DNA of 64,000 bases from Rhodanobacter sp. DHG33 (GTDB lineage: Bacteria; Pseudomonadota; Gammaproteobacteria; Xanthomonadales; Rhodanobacteraceae): positions 1,804-65,803 of the forward strand of contig NZ_JACYXM010000007.1 in NCBI RefSeq assembly GCF_014843005.1. Reading direction: 5' to 3'. Positions 47,687-57,279 of this stretch are shown here, piece after piece. The position numbers and the translations under genes were made by a program. How positions within the stretch are numbered: position 1 is the stretch's first letter; each line of letters starts with the position of its first letter. The notes beneath the pieces were generated by a model. The model was given only the letters and a program-made list of their open reading frames with translations, had not been told where the DNA came from and made no database searches.

Positions 47687-47926
47687 ATGAGTACCCACGA
47701 CTTCGAACTGCACGGCGACCACGTCGAGCTGAACCTGCTGCTGAAACTGGTGGGCCTGTGCGACAGCGGCGGTGCCGGCAAGCACTTGGTAGCCAGCGGC
47801 GCGGTGCGCGTGGATGGCACCGTCGAGCTGCGCAAGACCTGCAAGATCCGCGCGGGTCAGCATGTGTGCATCGGCGCCGAGGAAATCCGCGTGCTGGCCG
47901 ATCCGCGCGAACTCGCTCGGCGTTGA
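47687..47926 (+). CDS. S4-domain RNA-binding protein (YbcJ-like)
   Basis: Small protein of 79 residues that is almost entirely an S4 fold: ELNLLLKLVGLCDSGGAGKHLVASGAVRVDGTVELRKTCKI. E. coli YbcJ has this size and pattern; the RNA target is unknown. Start has AGGA upstream, 28 bases after the barstar stop, so the genes may be co-transcribed. Confidence 0.85.
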   Translation: MSTHDFELHGDHVELNLLLKLVGLCDSGGAGKHLVASGAVRVDGTVELRKTCKIRAGQHVCIGAEEIRVLADPRELARR

Positions 47927-48092
47927 GTTCGCATCAGCGTCGGCACGCCATGATCATCCCCGCAAACCGGACCGCGAAATCGCGGATCCGGCTCGGATGT
48001 TCGGCGATCGTCCTGCGATAACGCTCGCGACATCGGAGCGACGATCATGCCCGCGGCCCTGCAGCCGCAGCACCCAGACCACGCGGACTGTC

Positions 48093-48908
48093 CTAGCTGG
48101 GCAACGAGGCCAGCTTGCGCTCCAGCAGCGCATCGTCGGGGACGCGCAACCCGAACTCTTCCTGCAACACCTGGCGGATTTCCGCCACATCGCGCAGATT
48201 CCGCCGCACCGGCTCGGCGTCCACACGGCGCACGGTGAACTCGCGGTCACGCAGGGTGAGCCGGCGATCCGGCAGAGTGCGCGCCACGGTGAGGTGATCG
48301 ACAAAATGCGACTGCGGGTGCGTGGAAACGTAATGGTTGGCCACCACGTAATCGATGAAATCGCGCGGCTGCAGGTCGAAGCGGTAAATGGTGAGCCACG
48401 TGCCGCGCACGCAAGCCTGCATGCGCCACTCGCCACCGCGCTCCAGCAAGCGGAACGGTTCGAGCGCGGTAGGCTGCGCGATGCCGGGTACCAATCGCAA
48501 CGCGCCGGCCAGCGTCATGCTGCCGAAACCCACGTCGGCCAGCCAGCACTCGGCCGCCACCTGCACCTTGAGCAGCATGTGCGTCTGCGCGGTGATCGCA
48601 TCCTCCGGCTGATTCCACAACACGCGCGCGATCAATCCCTGCACCTCGAAGCCGACTTCGCGCAGCGCAGCGGCAAGCAGCAGGTTCTGCTCGAAGCAAT
48701 AGCCGCCACGCTGCTCATGCAGCAGCTTGCGTTCGAGCGCGGTGGACTCCAACCGTACTGGCACGCCGCGCAGCGGATCGAGATTCTCGAACGGGATCGC
48801 CGCCGCATGCATGGTCGTCAGCGCTTGCAAGGTCGGCAAATCGGGCGCGACCGCGCCACGATGTCCTATGCGTCGCAGATAGGCATCCAGATCGATTGCA
48901 GCCGACAT
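48093..48908 (-). CDS. Arylamine N-acetyltransferase
   Basis: Acetyl-CoA-dependent enzyme of 271 residues. The Cys-His-Asp triad is Cys71 (RGGYCFEQN), His110 (THMLLKV) and Asp125 (ADVGFG). AIPFENLDPLRG is also typical. It can acetylate arylamines and hydrazides; the natural role is unclear. Start set at MSAAID; an upstream ATG 36 bases earlier is less likely. Divergent from msrA. Confidence 0.93.
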   Translation of the reverse strand: MSAAIDLDAYLRRIGHRGAVAPDLPTLQALTTMHAAAIPFENLDPLRGVPVRLESTALERKLLHEQRGGYCFEQNLLLAAALREVGFEVQGLIARVLWNQPEDAITAQTHMLLKVQVAAECWLADVGFGSMTLAGALRLVPGIAQPTALEPFRLLERGGEWRMQACVRGTWLTIYRFDLQPRDFIDYVVANHYVSTHPQSHFVDHLTVARTLPDRRLTLRDREFTVRRVDAEPVRRNLRDVAEIRQVLQEEFGLRVPDDALLERKLASLPS

Positions 48909-49018
48909 GCAAGGGGCTCCGACAGGGGAACGCCACGGTAACACCGCGTGCGGAATGCAGGTAACCGGATGGGCGTGGCCAGCGAAGTATCCGTCGAGCC
49001 ACCATCGCGAGGTCCGCC

Positions 49019-49696
49019 ATGTCCGTCAGCCGCCGTCCATCCCGCATGCTGTTCGCCACGCTCGCCGTGAGCCTGCTCGGCGCCTGCACGCTGCCACCCG
49101 CGGCCGTGGCCGCCACGAAGCTGCCGGCACCGCTGCTGGATGCGCCGCGTGCCGCCGCGCATGGCCAACAGATCGCGGTGTTTGCCGGCGGCTGCTTCTG
49201 GGGCGTGCAGGACGTGTTCTCGCACGTCAAGGGCGTGCGCAAGACCTGGGCCGGCTACAGCGGCGGCAGTGCCGCCACCGCGCATTACAGCCAGGTCAGC
49301 GAGGGCGACACCGGCCATGCCGAGTCGGTGAAAGTGCTGTTCGATCCGTCCCAGGTCAGCTACGGCCAGTTGCTGCAGGTGTTCTTCTCGGTCGCCACGG
49401 ACCCCACCGAACTCGACCGGCAGGGGCCGGACAGCGGCACGCAATACCGCTCGGTGATCTTCTACGCCAGTCCAGCGCAACAGCGCATCGCCGACGCCTA
49501 CCTCGAGCAATTGAGCAAGGACCACATCTACGCCGCCCCCATCGTCACTCAACTGGTGCCGCTCTCGGCCTTCTACCCGGCTGAGAGCTGGCATCAGGAT
49601 TACGCCAGTCACCATCCGGACGATCTCTACATCGCGATCAACGACGCGCCGAAAGTGCAGAACCTGCAGCACCAGTTCCCTGCGTTGTACTGGTGA
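49019..49696 (+). CDS. msrA: Exported methionine sulfoxide reductase A
   Basis: MsrA of 225 residues reducing methionine-S-sulfoxide. The catalytic Cys59 lies in AGGCFWGVQ. GYSGGSAATAHY and GDTGHAESVKVLFDP are conserved, as is WHQDYA. An N-terminal signal peptide with a possible lipobox LGAC (Cys23) places it in the envelope, unlike the cytosolic E. coli enzyme. Start has GAGGT six bases upstream. Confidence 0.93.
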   Translation: MSVSRRPSRMLFATLAVSLLGACTLPPAAVAATKLPAPLLDAPRAAAHGQQIAVFAGGCFWGVQDVFSHVKGVRKTWAGYSGGSAATAHYSQVSEGDTGHAESVKVLFDPSQVSYGQLLQVFFSVATDPTELDRQGPDSGTQYRSVIFYASPAQQRIADAYLEQLSKDHIYAAPIVTQLVPLSAFYPAESWHQDYASHHPDDLYIAINDAPKVQNLQHQFPALYW

Positions 49697-49705
49697 CGCC
49701 CTGGA

Positions 49706-52489
49706 TCAGCTGCGCTTCGGCGGCACCAGGCTCAATGGCGTAGGCCCTTGCCGGGGGCGCGGGAGGAGCATGCGCTCGATGGCCGCCGGCGGCAGCGCGG
49801 CAGCGTACAGATAACCCTGGCCTTCGTCGCAGCCGATGCGCAGCAGAAAGTCGTGCTGGGCCTCGGTTTCGATGCCCTCGGCAATGGTGGCCAGGCCCAG
49901 GCTGCGCGCCATCGCCATGATCGCCTCGACGATGGCCACGTCGTTGACGCCCTGCGGCAGGCCGGTGACGAAGGAACGGTCGATCTTCAGCCGCGTCACC
50001 GAAGGCAGCTTGAGATAGGCCATCGAGGAATAGCCGGTGCCGAAGTCGTCGATGGCCACTTCCACGCCCAGCGAATGCAGCGCGCGCATGGTGCGCTCGG
50101 TGTCGTCGCCCAGACGCAACATGGTGCCTTCGGTGATCTCGAGCGCCAGCCGCCCCACCGCCACGCCATGCGCCTGCAGGGTACGGTCGAGGTGGGCGAC
50201 GAAACCCGCATGCCCGAACCAGCGTGCCGAGACGTTCACGGCGACGCGGATCGGCGGCATGCCGGCACGGTCCCATGCGCGGATCTGCGCGCAGGCCGAC
50301 TGCAGCACCCATTCGTCGATGCGACGGATCAGGCCCAGGCTTTCCGCCGCAGGGATGAATTCCGACGGCGGCAATTCGCCGCGCTTGGGATGCTGCCAGC
50401 GCAACAACGCCTCCACCGCGACGATGCGCCCGCTGTGCATCTCGATGCTGGGCTGGAAATACAGCTTGAATTCGCCCTCGACCAGTGCGCGCCGCAATTC
50501 CGACACCAGCAGCAGGCGCTGGCGCGCATCCGCTTGCATGATCGGCGTGTAGAAGCGGAAGGTGTTGCGCTCGCTGTTCTTCGCCGCGTACATCGCGGCG
50601 TCGGCGTTGGCGATCAGGGTCAGCGCATCACCGCCGTCCAACGGGTAGCCGGCAATGCCGATGCTGGCGCTCAGCACCAGCTCGCAGTCATCCACTATCA
50701 CCGGCTCGGACAGGCTGGCGAGCAGGCGTTCGGCCACCGCGCCGGCGTCCTCGCGCAGCTCGAGACTGTCGAGCAGCACGGTGAATTCGTCGCCGCCGAT
50801 GCGGCCCGCGACATCGCCGTTGCCGAGCTGGCGCCCGATGCGTTCGGCGACCTTCTGCAGCAGGCGGTCGCCCATGGCGTGGCTGTAGCTGTCGTTGACG
50901 ACCTTGAACGCATCGAGGTCGACGAACAGTACGGCCACCGCGGTACGCGTGCGCGCAGCCGCGGCGATGGCCGACTCGCAGCGGCGCTCGAATTCGGAAC
51001 GGTTGAGCAATCCGGTCAGCGCGTCGTGGCTGGCCATGTGCTCCAGGCGCCGCCGCTGGGCTTTCAACGCGTGGATGTTGCTGAACACTGCCACGTAATG
51101 CAGCACCTGGCGCTGCGCGTCGCGGATCGCGCTGATGCTGAGCTGTTCGGGATAAGTGCTGCCGTCGGCGCGCCGCCCCTGCACTTCGCCGCTCCAGTGG
51201 CGGCCGCCGGCGATGCCCGACCAGATCGATGTGGGCAACGGCGTTCCGTCGGGCATGCTGCGCAATGCGTCGAAGCGCACGCCTTCCAGCATCTGCGCGG
51301 TATGGCCGGTGATCTCCACGTGCGCCGCATTGACCGAAATCACGCGCCGCTCGGCGTCCGCGATGATGACGCCTTCGGCGATGCTGGCCAGCGCTTCGGC
51401 CGCCACGCGCCGTTCGCGTTCCAGCGCCACGCGCTCGGAAATATCGCGCATGATCACCTGGCGCACGGTGTGCCGCCCCCACAGGGTATGGCTCAGCTGC
51501 ATTTCCACCGGGCGCTGCGAACCGCTGCCGCCGACCAGCGTGGCCAGCAGCGCGGGGCCGACCGTGTGGGTCGAACCGGGCACGAACAGTTCGTCGAAAC
51601 GCGCACCGAGCAATGAAGCCAAGTCGCGCCCCGTCCATGCCGAGGCGAGCCTGTTCGCCTCCAGGATGCTGCCGCTCGCCTCGTCCACCATCACGATGGC
51701 CGCCGATGCGCTCTCGAACAGCAACCGGTAACGCTCTTCGCTGCCGCGTATGCGATTGAACACGCGCCGCGCCATACCCAGCCACAACGCGGCGACCAGC
51801 AGCAGCGCCAGCAGCGCCGCCGCAAACAGCATGCGGCTCAGCCACACCGCGCCGCTCACCATCTGCAGCGAGAAACGGTTGCTGCGCGGCTCGATGTCCG
51901 CATTGATCGCCACGATGCTCTCGCGCCAGCGGTCGACTTCCGCAGGATCGGGCTTGCCCTTCGCGTAGGCGCGCTGCAGCTCGTCGGCGATCACGTTGAG
52001 CTTGTCGATGGAGGCATCCGTGGAGCGCCAGGCACCGATGGCCTGGGCCATGTAGGGCGCATCCGAGAAATGCGCCAGCATGAAGGTCATGCCGCCCTCG
52101 GCCGCCGGCAGCATATTGCCCTGCACGAACACCTGATGGACGCGCGCGGCGTCGTAGTTGCCGCCCATGATCGCGTCGCGCCCCCAGCGATCGGCAGCGA
52201 GGACCTTGTAGTTGCGGCGGAAGCCCGCCAGATCGTTCGGATCACCGAGCGCGGCATAGTGGTCCAGGTCGATCACCGCCTGTTTCTGCGCCTTCGACCA
52301 CACGCTTTCGCTGTTGAGGAAACCGGCGAGCGTGACCTGCACCTGCAGCACGCCCCAGGTCAACGCAAGCAACAGCACGACGGCAGCCGCCAGCCCCCAG
52401 GCCAACGGCATCAGGCGTCGCCACAACGGCTGCTGCAAATTTGCGATCAAAGGCATGCCCCCTGCTGCGGAGCTCCAGATCCGCAGCAT
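49706..52489 (-). CDS. Membrane PAS-PAS-GGDEF-EAL cyclic-di-GMP protein
   Basis: 927 residues. A membrane helix near 27-50 and another near 210-235 flank a periplasmic sensor region of about 160 residues. Two PAS domains follow (about 250-360 and 365-480), then GGDEF (AGRIGGDEFTVLL, intact) and EAL (VEALLRWQHP, with the downstream DDFGTGYSS loop). Both catalytic motifs look intact, so it may make or degrade cyclic-di-GMP depending on signals; the signal is unknown. GGAA precedes the first ATG; an ATG 33 bases inside is an alternative. It ends 9 bases from msrA, convergent. Confidence 0.93.
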   Translation of the reverse strand: MLRIWSSAAGGMPLIANLQQPLWRRLMPLAWGLAAAVVLLLALTWGVLQVQVTLAGFLNSESVWSKAQKQAVIDLDHYAALGDPNDLAGFRRNYKVLAADRWGRDAIMGGNYDAARVHQVFVQGNMLPAAEGGMTFMLAHFSDAPYMAQAIGAWRSTDASIDKLNVIADELQRAYAKGKPDPAEVDRWRESIVAINADIEPRSNRFSLQMVSGAVWLSRMLFAAALLALLLVAALWLGMARRVFNRIRGSEERYRLLFESASAAIVMVDEASGSILEANRLASAWTGRDLASLLGARFDELFVPGSTHTVGPALLATLVGGSGSQRPVEMQLSHTLWGRHTVRQVIMRDISERVALERERRVAAEALASIAEGVIIADAERRVISVNAAHVEITGHTAQMLEGVRFDALRSMPDGTPLPTSIWSGIAGGRHWSGEVQGRRADGSTYPEQLSISAIRDAQRQVLHYVAVFSNIHALKAQRRRLEHMASHDALTGLLNRSEFERRCESAIAAAARTRTAVAVLFVDLDAFKVVNDSYSHAMGDRLLQKVAERIGRQLGNGDVAGRIGGDEFTVLLDSLELREDAGAVAERLLASLSEPVIVDDCELVLSASIGIAGYPLDGGDALTLIANADAAMYAAKNSERNTFRFYTPIMQADARQRLLLVSELRRALVEGEFKLYFQPSIEMHSGRIVAVEALLRWQHPKRGELPPSEFIPAAESLGLIRRIDEWVLQSACAQIRAWDRAGMPPIRVAVNVSARWFGHAGFVAHLDRTLQAHGVAVGRLALEITEGTMLRLGDDTERTMRALHSLGVEVAIDDFGTGYSSMAYLKLPSVTRLKIDRSFVTGLPQGVNDVAIVEAIMAMARSLGLATIAEGIETEAQHDFLLRIGCDEGQGYLYAAALPPAAIERMLLPRPRQGPTPLSLVPPKRS

Positions 52490-52648
52490 GACGTTTTCCG
52501 CGACCTGGCGGGCCTAACTCTACCCGCACCCGACCTCGCCGCCTGGACATCAGCGTGCCACATCGCAGGCGGCACGTCCCTGTGCCGACCCGCATACCTG
52601 GGTTCTCAATACACCTAAGTGGGCGATCCGTCACCCCCCAGCCGCTTT

Positions 52649-53425
52649 CTAGGCCGCCACGCCTTCCAGGATCTGCCCTTCGCGGTGCGTGCGGATGCAG
52701 CGGTCGCCCAGCAGGATCATGCACATGTAGCTGCGTTCGATGCACTCGCGCAGATGCGCCACGTCCGCCGCCAAAGGCGTGCTGCCCAGAACGGTGCAGA
52801 CGATCTCCAGCGCCTCCCACGGGTGGGTATCGTCGTAGGCCGCGTGCAGCTTGAGCCAGCGCAGGCTCGCGGCGCGCACGTCCGGCGCAAAGCTGTCGCA
52901 GTACTTCTCGCTGGCGTACACCAGGTGCGCCCAATCGCCGGTGGCGCCCTCGATCGCGTAGTTGGTGGCCGCCATGCCTGCCGCCAGCGAGCCGTGCGAG
53001 CTGATCTCCTCGCACCAGCGATACAGCCCGTCGGTGCCGGCCGGCGCCGGCTTGCGCAGTAGGTCCTCGCGCGGCACTCCGGCGCCTTCGGCCCAGTCCA
53101 GCCAGTACTCGGCATGGTTCTGCTCGACGCGGATATTGCGCACCAGCCAGCGCCGCGCCTTGTCGTCGCCTTCGCTGCGGCCATAGCGCGTCTTCAGCAA
53201 GTTCAGCGCCATGTAGCTGGGGAAACGTTCGATGAAAGGCCACAGGCCGGCCATGAAGTTGTACGTGGACTCGTCGTCCAGCTCGAGCGCGATCATCCGC
53301 GCCCAGATTTCATGTTCCAGCACCTTGCGGCGCGTAGCTTCGCAATCGCTCACCATGTCCTGCGCCCATTGCGGGTAACTGGCGAGTTCGGTCAGCGGAC
53401 CGTTACGTTCGAATCGGGTATACAT
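52649..53425 (-). CDS. Haem-oxygenase-fold protein (TenA/PqqC/CADD-like), putative diiron oxidase
   Basis: All-helical protein of 258 residues. Metal-binding candidates follow the haem-oxygenase-like diiron pattern: Glu101-x2-His104, Glu159 (NYAIEGATGDW), and His194-x3-Asp198-x2-His201 (HAAYDDTHPW). This pattern is known in UndA, CADD and SznF-type oxidases. Family assignment is by motif reading only. Strong ribosome-binding site AGAGGAAAGG precedes the ATG. It has no obvious pathway neighbours. Confidence 0.7.
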   Translation of the reverse strand: MYTRFERNGPLTELASYPQWAQDMVSDCEATRRKVLEHEIWARMIALELDDESTYNFMAGLWPFIERFPSYMALNLLKTRYGRSEGDDKARRWLVRNIRVEQNHAEYWLDWAEGAGVPREDLLRKPAPAGTDGLYRWCEEISSHGSLAAGMAATNYAIEGATGDWAHLVYASEKYCDSFAPDVRAASLRWLKLHAAYDDTHPWEALEIVCTVLGSTPLAADVAHLRECIERSYMCMILLGDRCIRTHREGQILEGVAA

Positions 53426-53895
53426 AGTCCTTTCCTCTGTTTGTCGTGGGTGATGTACTGGTTGCTTGGTGCATCACACGACCGGCAGGGGAACCAGAAC
53501 CACGGGCCGGCCGCGATTGCGCGGCGCGCAGCGGCGCCACGGAAATCCGCCCCTCCATCCCCGGAAACCGTCCTTGCGATCCTTCGCGCGCGAGGCCTGG
53601 TGCTCGCGGCTTCCGTCATCGATAGCAAAGGGCGAGCATAGAACTTGTTCGCGGCCGCCAAATGGGCACGGCTGGCCCCGGCGAACCAGCTATCGTGCGC
53701 AAACCACGGTATGCGGCACGCATTCAGTCACCATACGGAATGCCGCCAGCCGTTGCCCCGCAAGGCTTCCGGGGGCGCGGGCGGGATCAGCGGACGGCCC
53801 CGCGCTGAACGATGCCCAACGTATTGCCGACCGGCCGTCGCCACGGCGGCCACAAGTGCGTTATTGATCCCACACGAGCAACCCGGGAGGTCACC
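53426..53895. other. Non-coding divergent interval
   Basis: About 470 bases between the haem-oxygenase-fold gene (-) and the YXWGXW gene (+). Open frames in it lack ribosome-binding sites and domain signatures. Promoters for both genes should lie here, but I see no clear -35/-10 pair. Confidence 0.4.
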
Positions 53896-54753
53896 ATGAA
53901 CACCAACGTCGTCACGAGCAACTTTTCTCTGCGTCGCCACTGGCTGGCGCGTGGCGCGGCGTTCCTGCTTGCCGCGACCATCGCCAGCGCCATGCCAGGC
54001 CGCGCCCATGCGGGTGTGTTCGTCTCGGTAAACATCGCCCCGCCACCGCTGCCGGTCTATGTGCAGCCGGCCATCCCTGCGCCGGGCTACATCTGGACGC
54101 CGGGCTACTGGGCCTGGAACGGTGACGCGTACTACTGGGTGCCTGGCGCCTGGATCCTGCCGCCCTACGTCGGCGCGCTGTGGACCCCGGGCTATTGGGG
54201 CTGGAGCGGCGGCGTGTATATCTTCCACACCGGCTACTGGGGCCGCACCGTGGGCTACTACGGCGGCATCAACTATGGCTACGGCTACGGTGGCCACGGC
54301 TATGACGGCGGCTACTGGCACGGCGGCGGCTTCTACTACAACCGCTCGGTGAACCACATCACCAACCACATCACCAACGTCTACAACAGGCCGGTGGCCG
54401 GCGGCTATGCCAACCGCGCCAGCTTCAACGGCGGCCCGGGCGGCGTACGCTATGCACCGCGGAACAATGCGGAACTGCGCTCGGCCAACTACGCGCCGCG
54501 AAGCGGCGCCGCGGACTACCGACCGACAACCAACGGCAGCTATCGCCCGACGCATTACCAGCCGCAGAACTACTACCACGAACAGGCCTATCGTCCGGCG
54601 CCGCAGGCGTATCGCCCCGCTCCGCAGGCATACCGTCCGGCACAGGGCGGCTATGCCCGACCTGCCTACCAGCCAGCGGCTCGCCCGGCGCAGTACTCGC
54701 ACCCTGCGGCGCGCAGCAATGGCGGCGGCGGACAGGAACATCACCACAACTGA
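53896..54753 (+). CDS. YXWGXW-repeat exported protein
   Basis: Secreted protein of 285 residues. The signal peptide ends near GRAHA. The next 60 residues are YXWGXW-type repeats (PGYIWTPGYWAWNGDAYYWVPGAW and WTPGYWGW). A Tyr/Gly/His-rich section follows, then a Tyr/Pro/Ala tail containing AYRPAPQ repeated. Function of this family is unknown; surface or envelope exposure is likely. Start has GGGAGG upstream. A strong hairpin terminator follows. Confidence 0.85.
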   Translation: MNTNVVTSNFSLRRHWLARGAAFLLAATIASAMPGRAHAGVFVSVNIAPPPLPVYVQPAIPAPGYIWTPGYWAWNGDAYYWVPGAWILPPYVGALWTPGYWGWSGGVYIFHTGYWGRTVGYYGGINYGYGYGGHGYDGGYWHGGGFYYNRSVNHITNHITNVYNRPVAGGYANRASFNGGPGGVRYAPRNNAELRSANYAPRSGAADYRPTTNGSYRPTHYQPQNYYHEQAYRPAPQAYRPAPQAYRPAQGGYARPAYQPAARPAQYSHPAARSNGGGGQEHHHN

Positions 54754-54775
54754 CCTGCTGCGACGGCACGCATAA

Positions 54776-54810
54776 CGAACAGGCCCGCCACATGGCGGGC
54801 CTGTTCGTTG
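54776..54810 (+). terminator. Hairpin terminator after YXWGXW gene
   Basis: CGAACAGGCCCGCC and GGCGGGCCTGTTCG arms (14 bp, perfect) around ACAT. Only a short T-containing tail follows (TTG), so termination may be partial, and read-through into the acylase gene is possible. Confidence 0.65.
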
Positions 54811-54888
54811 AAGGCAGGTTGCATGCCTTGCCGGATCGCCATGGCAGCCGCAAGATGCCCCGACGCCAACAGCAGCGACGCCGCACGC

Positions 54889-57093
54889 ATGCCCACCCGC
54901 GATTCGACTTCCGGCCCGCGCCGTACCCGACCCTGGCTGGCCCTGCTCGCCATCGGCCTGTCCGCTGCGGCATCGGCACAAAGCGCCGAACACGCGCGCC
55001 TGCAGCAAGAGGCCGCAGCGGCAACCATCACCCGCGACGACTGGGGCATCGCCCACGTGCACGGCAAGACCGACGCCGACGCGGTGTTCGGCATGGCCTA
55101 TGCCCAGGCGGAGGACGATTTCAACCGCGTGGAGACGAACTACCTCACCGCGCTGGGCTGGACCGCGCAGGCCGAGGGCGAATCCGCGATCTGGCAGGAT
55201 CTGCGCCAGCAGCTGTGGACCGACCCGGTCGAGCTGAAGAAGCTCTACGCACAGAGTCCCGCCTGGCTGCAGAAATTGATGGACGCCTGGGCCGACGGCC
55301 TCAACTGGTATCTCGCCACGCACCCGGACGTGCACCCGAAGGTGATCACGCATTTCGAGCCGTGGATGGCGCTCTCCTTCACCGAGGGCAGCATCGGCGG
55401 CGACATCGAGCGCGTCTCGCTCAAGCGGCTCGCCGCGTTCTACGGCGACGCGCACCCGCAACTGGCGCAGGCGACCCCGCCGAGCTGGGCCGAGCCCACC
55501 GGTTCCAACGGCATCGCGATCGCGCCGAAGCTCACCACCGACGGCCACGCCCTGCTCTGGATCAACCCGCACACCTCGTTCTACTTCCGTTCGGAACTGC
55601 AGATGTCCAGCGACGAAGGCCTGGACGCCTATGGCGCGGTGACCTGGGGGCAGTTCTTCGTCTACCAGGGCTTCAACCAGCACATCGGTTGGATGCATAC
55701 CTCCACCGGCCTCGACGCGGTGGACGAATTCGCCGAGACCATCGTGCGCAAGGACGGCAAGCCGTTCTACCGCTACGGCAAGGAGCTGCGGCCGGTGACC
55801 GAGCACGCGATCGCCGTGCGCTACCGCGCCGCCGACGGCTCGATGAAAACGCGCAGCTTCACCGCGTACTTCACCCACCACGGCCCCATCGTGGAAAGCG
55901 ACGGCGACAAGTGGATCGCCGAAGCGCTGATGGACAAACCCGTCGCCGCGCTCGAACAAAGCTGGCTGCGCACCAAGACGCACGACTACGCCAGCTACAT
56001 GAAAGTGGCCGAGCTCAAGGCCAATTCTTCCAACAACACGCTATTCGCCGACGACAAGGGCGAGATCGCCTTCCTGATGCCGCAGTTCGTGCCGAAGCGC
56101 GACAACCGCTTCGACTACACCAAGCCCGTGGACGGTAGCGACCCGGCCACCGACTGGCACGGCCTCACGCCGCTGAGCGAACTGCCCCAGGCGGTGAACC
56201 CGCCGAACGGCTGGGCGATGAACACCAACGACTGGCCGTATTCCTCCGCCGGCGAATACAGCCCGAAGCAGGCCGATTTTCCGCGCTACATGGACACTGC
56301 CGGCGAGAATCCGCGCGGCATCCACGCCACCAGCATGCTCACCGGTGCCAGCGGCTTCAGTATGCCCAAGCTGATCAGCGACGCCTTCGACTCGTACCTT
56401 CCCGAGTTCGCCAAGCTCGTCCCGATCCTAGCGAAGGACTACGACGCCCTGCCCGCCAACGATCCGCTGAAAGCGAAACTCGCCGGCCCGGTCGAACTGC
56501 TGCGCCACTGGGACTACCGCTGGGGCATCGCCTCCATGCCCACCTCGCTGGCAGTGTTCTGGGGCGACACGCTATGGGACGAAAGCGTGGCCAAGGCGAA
56601 GGCCGCCGGCATCCCGACCTACGACTACATGGCGCGCGACGGCGGCACGCAGGAGCGCCTGCATGCACTGGACGAGGCGGTGGACCGCCTCGAAAGCGAC
56701 TTCGGCAGCTGGGGCGTGGCCTGGGGCGCGATCAACCGCTTCCAGCGGCTGGACGATGCCATCGCGCCACACTTCGACGACGCCAGACCCAGCCTTCCGG
56801 TGCCCTTCGTATCCTCGCGTTGGGGTTCGTTGGCCTCGTTCGGTGCGCACCGCTGGCCGAGCACGAAGAAGTATTACGGCAGCAGCGGCAACAGTTTCGT
56901 GGCCGTGGTGGAATTCGGCCCGCGCGTGAGCGCGCGTGCCGTCACCGCTGGCGGCGAAAGCGGCCTTCCCGCTTCGAAACATTTCGACGACGAAGCCGAA
57001 CGCTACGCCAGCGGCAATCTGCGCACGGTGTATTTCTGGCCCGACCAGCTCGAGGGGCACACCGAGCGTGTGTACCACCCCGGCGATGAATGA
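54889..57093 (+). CDS. Penicillin acylase family N-terminal-nucleophile hydrolase
   Basis: Periplasmic Ntn-hydrolase precursor of about 734 residues. A signal peptide (RPWLALLAIGLSAAASAQ) precedes an alpha part with TITRDDWGIAHVHGKTDADAVFGMAYAQAEDDF. The autocleavage site is EPTGSNGIAIA, whose Ser would become the nucleophile. The beta part carries NPHTSFYF and HHGPIV. The family includes penicillin G, acyl-homoserine lactone and aculeacin acylases; the substrate cannot be told. In-frame starts at 54823 (with AAGG upstream) and 54841 are possible, but the ATG at 54889 gives the cleanest signal peptide. Confidence 0.88.
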   Translation: MPTRDSTSGPRRTRPWLALLAIGLSAAASAQSAEHARLQQEAAAATITRDDWGIAHVHGKTDADAVFGMAYAQAEDDFNRVETNYLTALGWTAQAEGESAIWQDLRQQLWTDPVELKKLYAQSPAWLQKLMDAWADGLNWYLATHPDVHPKVITHFEPWMALSFTEGSIGGDIERVSLKRLAAFYGDAHPQLAQATPPSWAEPTGSNGIAIAPKLTTDGHALLWINPHTSFYFRSELQMSSDEGLDAYGAVTWGQFFVYQGFNQHIGWMHTSTGLDAVDEFAETIVRKDGKPFYRYGKELRPVTEHAIAVRYRAADGSMKTRSFTAYFTHHGPIVESDGDKWIAEALMDKPVAALEQSWLRTKTHDYASYMKVAELKANSSNNTLFADDKGEIAFLMPQFVPKRDNRFDYTKPVDGSDPATDWHGLTPLSELPQAVNPPNGWAMNTNDWPYSSAGEYSPKQADFPRYMDTAGENPRGIHATSMLTGASGFSMPKLISDAFDSYLPEFAKLVPILAKDYDALPANDPLKAKLAGPVELLRHWDYRWGIASMPTSLAVFWGDTLWDESVAKAKAAGIPTYDYMARDGGTQERLHALDEAVDRLESDFGSWGVAWGAINRFQRLDDAIAPHFDDARPSLPVPFVSSRWGSLASFGAHRWPSTKKYYGSSGNSFVAVVEFGPRVSARAVTAGGESGLPASKHFDDEAERYASGNLRTVYFWPDQLEGHTERVYHPGDE

Positions 57094-57279
57094 GTGCATG
57101 AAGCCGTTGCCTCATCCCGACTCCTCGTCGCCGGGCTTCTGGTGCCCCTCTCTTCCTCCTGCGACTTTCAGATCGGCGAGCCGAGCCTTGCTCGCTGCCT
57201 GTGTCACCGATCCGGAGCGCGCACGGCATGGCAGACCGTCCATGGTCTGCGAGCCAGCTTCGAGACTTTCGAGATATCC

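Noticed and set aside
53728-55983. 751-codon open frame on the minus strand across the YXWGXW and acylase genes
   Set aside because: It spans two real genes, a terminator and a promoter region, and its product is Val/Ala/Arg/Gly low-complexity sequence.
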